Positions 6,484 to 9,085 of a stretch of DNA of 9,085 nucleotides are shown here, in pieces. Under the pieces are notes generated by a model, which saw nothing but the letters and a program-made list of their open reading frames with translations, made no database searches and was not told the DNA's origin. The first letter of the stretch is position 1. Each line of letters starts with the position of its first letter. The translations under genes and the position numbers were made by a program. This DNA comes from an uncultured Eubacteriales bacterium. GTDB taxonomy: Bacteria; Bacillota; Clostridia; Oscillospirales; Ruminococcaceae. The stretch covers positions 1 through 9,085 of the forward strand of contig CABUOE010000080.1 in NCBI GenBank assembly GCA_902493155.1, in the 5' to 3' direction.

Positions 6484-6529
6484 AACAGCAGAGCGATAAG
6501 AAAATTTGTCCTTATCGCTTTTTGCTGTT
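6484..6529 (+). terminator. Two-part hairpin with T-run between binding protein and permease genes
   Basis: The inner stem AGCGATAAG (6492-6500) pairs with CTTATCGCT (6511-6519) and is followed at once by TTTTT (6519-6523), as in an intrinsic terminator. An outer stem, AACAGCA (6484-6490) with TGCTGTT (6523-6529), extends it. No promoter is evident after it, so it is probably a partial terminator or 3'-end stabiliser that keeps binding-protein mRNA above permease mRNA. Confidence 0.7.
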
Positions 6530-6553
6530 GTCAGGCAGATTTACAGGAAAGGA

Positions 6554-7483
6554 ATGGCCACATTTATGTTAGAATTTCTTCAGTCGCTGCCGACTCCGGT
6601 AGCCCAGGGACTTATATGGGGGATTATGGCGATCGGCGTGTATATTACCTTCCGTGTTCTCGACCTTGCCGACCTGACGGTGGACGGTACTCTGAGCACC
6701 GGAGGAGCAGTGCTCGTCATCATGACCACTTCCGGCGTGAATATCTATGTCGCGCTGATTTGTTCCTTTTTGGCAGGCTGCCTTGCAGGTTTAGTAACTG
6801 GTATCTTTCACACCAAATTCGGAATTCCTGCCATACTGGCGGGAATTCTGACGCAGCTTTCCCTTTATTCGGTCAATCTGCGCATTATGAGCGGCAAAGC
6901 AAACGTCACCATCAGTTGGCGCAATTTTAATCTGATTGTTTCCTCGAGAACCACCACTTTACCCTATACGATTCTGATTTGCTGTATCTTTGTGGCTGCC
7001 GTGATCGCTGTTTTGTACTGGTTTTTCGGCACGGAGTATGGCCACTCCATTCGCGCGACCGGTTGTAATGCCGCAATGGCCAGAGCGAACGGTATCAATA
7101 CCGATACGAGAAAAATAGTTGGATTGGTTCTTTCCAATGGACTGGTCGCCCTTTCAGGCGGATTGTGGTCGCAGTTTAACGGCGCTGCGGATGTTAACAG
7201 CGGACGCGGCGCGATCGTCATCGGCCTTGCAGCGGTCATCATTGGAGAAGTGGTATTTGGTAAGATTTTCAAGAATTTTGCCCTCAAGCTGCTGGCAGCG
7301 GTATTTGGCGCAATTATCTACTATATTGTAATTGCAGTGGTCTTGAAAATGGGACTGGATGCCAACGATCTGAAACTACTCACAGCTTTGGTAGTCGCAT
7401 TTGCGCTGGGCGTGCCTTACTGGAAGTCCCACATTGCGCCTAAGAAAGCAAAAAATGCCGAAGGAGGGACACAAAATGCTTGA
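6554..7483 (+). CDS. ABC transporter permease (BPD_transp_2/COG4120 type)
   Basis: A 309-residue membrane subunit that forms the import channel, related to the LivH/AraH group. Several hydrophobic helices alternate with short loops (clear ones near 15-32, 50-82, 90-108, 138-157, 190-204, 218-235 and 245-264). Family marks are FRVLDLADLTVDGT (33-46) after the first helix and the ATPase-contacting loop YGHSIRATG (162-170) with AMARANGI (174-181). The start is uncertain: ATG 6554 lies 5 nt after AGGA (6545-6548), while ATG 6566 (MLEFLQ) fits homologue length but lies 12 nt from the nearest ribosome site. An upstream in-frame ATG at 6506 lies inside the hairpin and is rejected. The hydrophilic tail (KSHIAPKKAKNAEGG) is probably cytoplasmic. 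The last 8 bases overlap the ATPase gene, indicating translational coupling. Confidence 0.92.
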   Translation: MATFMLEFLQSLPTPVAQGLIWGIMAIGVYITFRVLDLADLTVDGTLSTGGAVLVIMTTSGVNIYVALICSFLAGCLAGLVTGIFHTKFGIPAILAGILTQLSLYSVNLRIMSGKANVTISWRNFNLIVSSRTTTLPYTILICCIFVAAVIAVLYWFFGTEYGHSIRATGCNAAMARANGINTDTRKIVGLVLSNGLVALSGGLWSQFNGAADVNSGRGAIVIGLAAVIIGEVVFGKIFKNFALKLLAAVFGAIIYYIVIAVVLKMGLDANDLKLLTALVVAFALGVPYWKSHIAPKKAKNAEGGTQNA

Positions 7484-8258
7484 GATCAAAGGTGTTCATA
7501 AGACCTTTAACCGGGGCACTATCAACGAGAAAAAGGCCCTCTGCGGCATTGATTTGACTTTAAACGACGGCGATTTCGTCACCGTGATCGGCGGAAACGG
7601 AGCGGGAAAATCCACCCTGCTCAATATGATTACCGGAGTGTATCCTGTGGACTGCGGAAGCATTGTCATCGACGGCGTCGACGTGACCAGACTGCCGGAG
7701 TACAAACGGGCTAAATATTTCGGCCGTGTTTTCCAGGATCCCATGACCGGTACGGCGGCCGCTATGGAAATCGAGGAAAATCTCGCGCTGGCGGCGAGAC
7801 GGGGCAAGCCCCGCACCCTGCGTCACGGAGTGACCAAAAGGGAAAAAGCCCAGTTTAAGGAATTGCTTTCCAAGCTGGATCTGGGGCTGGAAAATCGGCT
7901 GACCACCAAGGTTGGGCTGCTGTCCGGCGGTCAGCGTCAAGCCATTACCTTGTTGATGGCAACGATGTGTAATCCCAATTTACTGCTTTTGGATGAACAC
8001 ACAGCAGCGTTGGACCCGCAGACTGCCAGCAAAGTGCTGAATATTACCGACGAGCTTGTCAGCGCGGGTAAGATTACTACGCTGATGATTACCCACAATA
8101 TGAAAGATGCTATTCGGTTGGGAAATCGGTTGATTATGATGTATGACGGAAAAATTTCCAGTGAAGAGAAGAAAAATCTCCAGGTTTCAGATTTGCTAGA
8201 GCTGTTTTCTAAGGCAAGCCACGGCGAATTTGCAAACGACCGCATGCTTCTCTCCTGA
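7476..8258 (+). CDS. ABC transporter ATP-binding protein (COG1101 type)
   Basis: A 260-residue cytoplasmic ATPase that drives the importer. All nucleotide-binding motifs are intact: Walker A GGNGAGKST (39-47), Q-loop VFQDP (85-89, Q87), signature LSGGQRQ (149-155), Walker B LLLLDE (169-174, catalytic E174), D-loop AALD (177-180) and the switch histidine H207 (ITHNM). The residue after the catalytic glutamate is histidine (DEHTAALD) rather than the common proline, which as I recall is usual in this subfamily. The ATG at 7476 follows AAGGAGGG by 7 nt, the best ribosome site in the operon, and overlaps the permease stop by 8 bases. An in-frame ATG at 7401 lies inside the permease gene and is rejected. 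It is the last gene of the operon and is followed by a hairpin terminator. Confidence 0.95.
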   Translation: MLEIKGVHKTFNRGTINEKKALCGIDLTLNDGDFVTVIGGNGAGKSTLLNMITGVYPVDCGSIVIDGVDVTRLPEYKRAKYFGRVFQDPMTGTAAAMEIEENLALAARRGKPRTLRHGVTKREKAQFKELLSKLDLGLENRLTTKVGLLSGGQRQAITLLMATMCNPNLLLLDEHTAALDPQTASKVLNITDELVSAGKITTLMITHNMKDAIRLGNRLIMMYDGKISSEEKKNLQVSDLLELFSKASHGEFANDRMLLS

Positions 8259-8274
8259 CAATGATTTTTGATCC

Positions 8275-8308
8275 GGCGGCGCTGTTTTTACAGCGCCGCT
8301 ACTTCTTT
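8275..8308 (+). terminator. Terminator after the ABC transporter operon
   Basis: GCGGCGCTG (8276-8284) pairs perfectly with CAGCGCCGC (8291-8299), with loop TTTTTA, starting 17 bp after the ATPase stop. The tail TACTTCTTT is only moderately T-rich, so termination may be incomplete. Confidence 0.75.
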
Positions 8309-8342
8309 GCCGTGGTATTGCATGCTGAGATGGAATTTCCAG

Positions 8343-8371
8343 TTGTTTTTTGTTTTAACATATGATAAAAT
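8343..8371 (+). promoter_or_regulatory. Extended -10 promoter for the NfeD-SPFH genes
   Basis: TTGTTT (8343-8348), 17-bp spacer, TAAAAT (8366-8371) with TGA directly upstream as an extended -10. The predicted start is near 8378, giving a leader of about 43 nt. Confidence 0.7.
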
Positions 8372-8420
8372 AAAAGCAGAAAAACAATGGCGTCGTCAAA
8401 TCGTGAAAGGGCGTGTTTTT

Positions 8421-8849
8421 ATGGAAATGATAATATGGGGCATACTGTTTGTTGTATTTCTTCTGGCGGAAATCCTCACAGTGGCCTATGTTTCCATCTG
8501 GTTTGCCATCGCAAGCCTTGTTTCCTTTGTGCTTGCCATGTTCGGAATACCCCTGGAAGCTCAGTGTATCGTTTTTGTAGCGATGGCGGTGGTGCTGTTT
8601 TTGGCGACCCGCCCTTTAGTCAAAAAATACGTCCACGGAAAGACCGTTTCCACCAACGCCGACAGCGTTATCGGCATGGAAGGCGTCGTCCGGGTGCCGA
8701 TCGACAACCTGAAATCCCAAGGCCGCGTTTACGTCAACGGACTGGAGTGGGCTGCCAAGTCGTTTAGCGGCGCTCCCATCGAAAGAGATGTGAAAATTGT
8801 CGTCCGCCGGATTGAGGGTGTCAGCCTTATCGTCGAACGAGCCGACTAG
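8421..8849 (+). CDS. NfeD family membrane protein (short form)
   Basis: A 142-residue membrane protein of the short NfeD class, which lacks the ClpP-like protease domain of long NfeD. Three hydrophobic helices cover about 3-20, 22-42 and 46-63, then KKYVHG leads to a soluble C-terminal OB-fold-like domain (about 75-140; GMEGVVRVPI, GRVYVNGLEW and VVRRIEGVSLIVE are the recognisable strands). NfeD proteins are commonly encoded beside SPFH/stomatin-like proteins and are thought to work with them in membrane organisation; the same pairing occurs here with a 46-bp gap. ATG 8421 follows AAAGGG by 9 nt; a second ATG at 8427 is possible. An in-frame upstream ATG at 8268 would run through the terminator and promoter and is rejected. 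The gene has its own promoter. Confidence 0.88.
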   Translation: MEMIIWGILFVVFLLAEILTVAYVSIWFAIASLVSFVLAMFGIPLEAQCIVFVAMAVVLFLATRPLVKKYVHGKTVSTNADSVIGMEGVVRVPIDNLKSQGRVYVNGLEWAAKSFSGAPIERDVKIVVRRIEGVSLIVERAD

Positions 8850-8895
8850 TTTGTATCACGGGTCCCAAAGGGGCCTTCAGAAAGGATAGAAGTTT

Positions 8896-9085
8896 ATGGA
8901 ATGGATCATCGTCCTCGCAATTATCTTAGTCATCCTCATCTTCCTCATCGCCAACCTGAAAGTCGTCCCTCAGGCCCATGTCTACGTCATTGAACGAATC
9001 GGCACCTACCACGCCACATGGGAAACCGGCCTGCATTTTCTCGTCCCCTTTGTGGACCGGGTGGCAAAAAAAGTTTCCTTAAAGG
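8896..9085 (+). CDS. SPFH/Band 7 (stomatin-like) membrane protein, N-terminal fragment
   Basis: Only the first 63 codons are in the window. One N-terminal membrane helix (about 3-20, IIVLAIILVILIFLIA) is followed directly by the start of an SPFH domain: VVPQAHVYVIERIGTYH (23-39), GLHFLVPFVDRV (45-56) and a basic KKVSLK. This is the usual pattern of QmcA/stomatin-like proteins: an anchor, then a membrane-hugging domain that oligomerises into a scaffold. AAAGGA lies 9 nt before the ATG. The gene follows the NfeD gene in the same direction and probably shares its promoter. Codons are strongly C-ending (ATC, GTC, CTC). HflK/HflC is less likely because of the NfeD neighbour. Confidence 0.88.
   Translation, partial: MEWIIVLAIILVILIFLIANLKVVPQAHVYVIERIGTYHATWETGLHFLVPFVDRVAKKVSLK

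Noticed and set aside
8268..8420. 51-codon extension of the NfeD frame
   Set aside because: It would be translated through a terminator hairpin and the NfeD promoter; the sequence is not hydrophobic in the NfeD pattern.
8859..8874. Small GC-rich hairpin between the NfeD and SPFH genes
   Set aside because: Short stem with a wobble pair, 3-nt loop and no T-run; it does not look like a terminator.

Overview
This window looks like chromosomal DNA from a Gram-positive bacterium of the Clostridia (Bacillota). The pointers are proteins of typical Clostridia style, purine-rich Shine-Dalgarno sites close to AAGGAGG, near-consensus sigma-A promoters with 17-bp spacers, a Gram-positive-type lipoprotein transporter operon, and an RNase P RNA that reads as class A. 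Bacillus and Staphylococcus carry class B, so they are unlikely. No phage, insertion sequence, CRISPR array or tRNA was seen. The species cannot be named from this sequence.

Layout. (1) Positions 1-2656, minus strand: polA (DNA polymerase I), followed by the first 27 codons of an unrecognised gene that is translationally coupled to it. (2) 2657-2854: an intergenic region with two sigma-A-like promoters that point at each other around an 8-bp perfect inverted repeat; one serves polA, the other the dus gene. (3) 2855-3835, plus strand: a DusB-type tRNA-dihydrouridine synthase, ending at a strong bidirectional terminator (3860-3897). (4) 3910-4770, minus strand: a two-gene operon of small membrane proteins (DUF2752, then DUF4234) of unknown function. 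(5) 4867-4911: back-to-back promoters for that operon and for rnpB, whose -35 boxes together form a perfect inverted repeat. (6) 4919-5250: rnpB, the catalytic RNA of RNase P, with its terminator. (7) 5381-8299, plus strand: a consensus promoter, then a lipoprotein substrate-binding protein, a permease and an ATPase. Together these form a complete ABC importer of the COG2984/COG4120/COG1101 type, with a hairpin and T-run between the first two genes and a terminator after the last. (8) 8343-9085, plus strand: a promoter, a short NfeD-type membrane protein and the start of an SPFH/stomatin-like protein, cut by the window edge.

How it works together. Most of the window is housekeeping: DNA repair and replication, tRNA modification, tRNA 5' processing. 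The accessory content is the ABC importer, whose substrate is unproven (relatives are linked to aromatic amino acids), the NfeD/SPFH membrane-organising pair, and the DUF2752/DUF4234 pair. Nothing here is clearly an undescribed system. The most interesting signals are the two symmetric promoter regions, the uncharacterised small-membrane-protein operon, and the RNA structures in the transporter operon.
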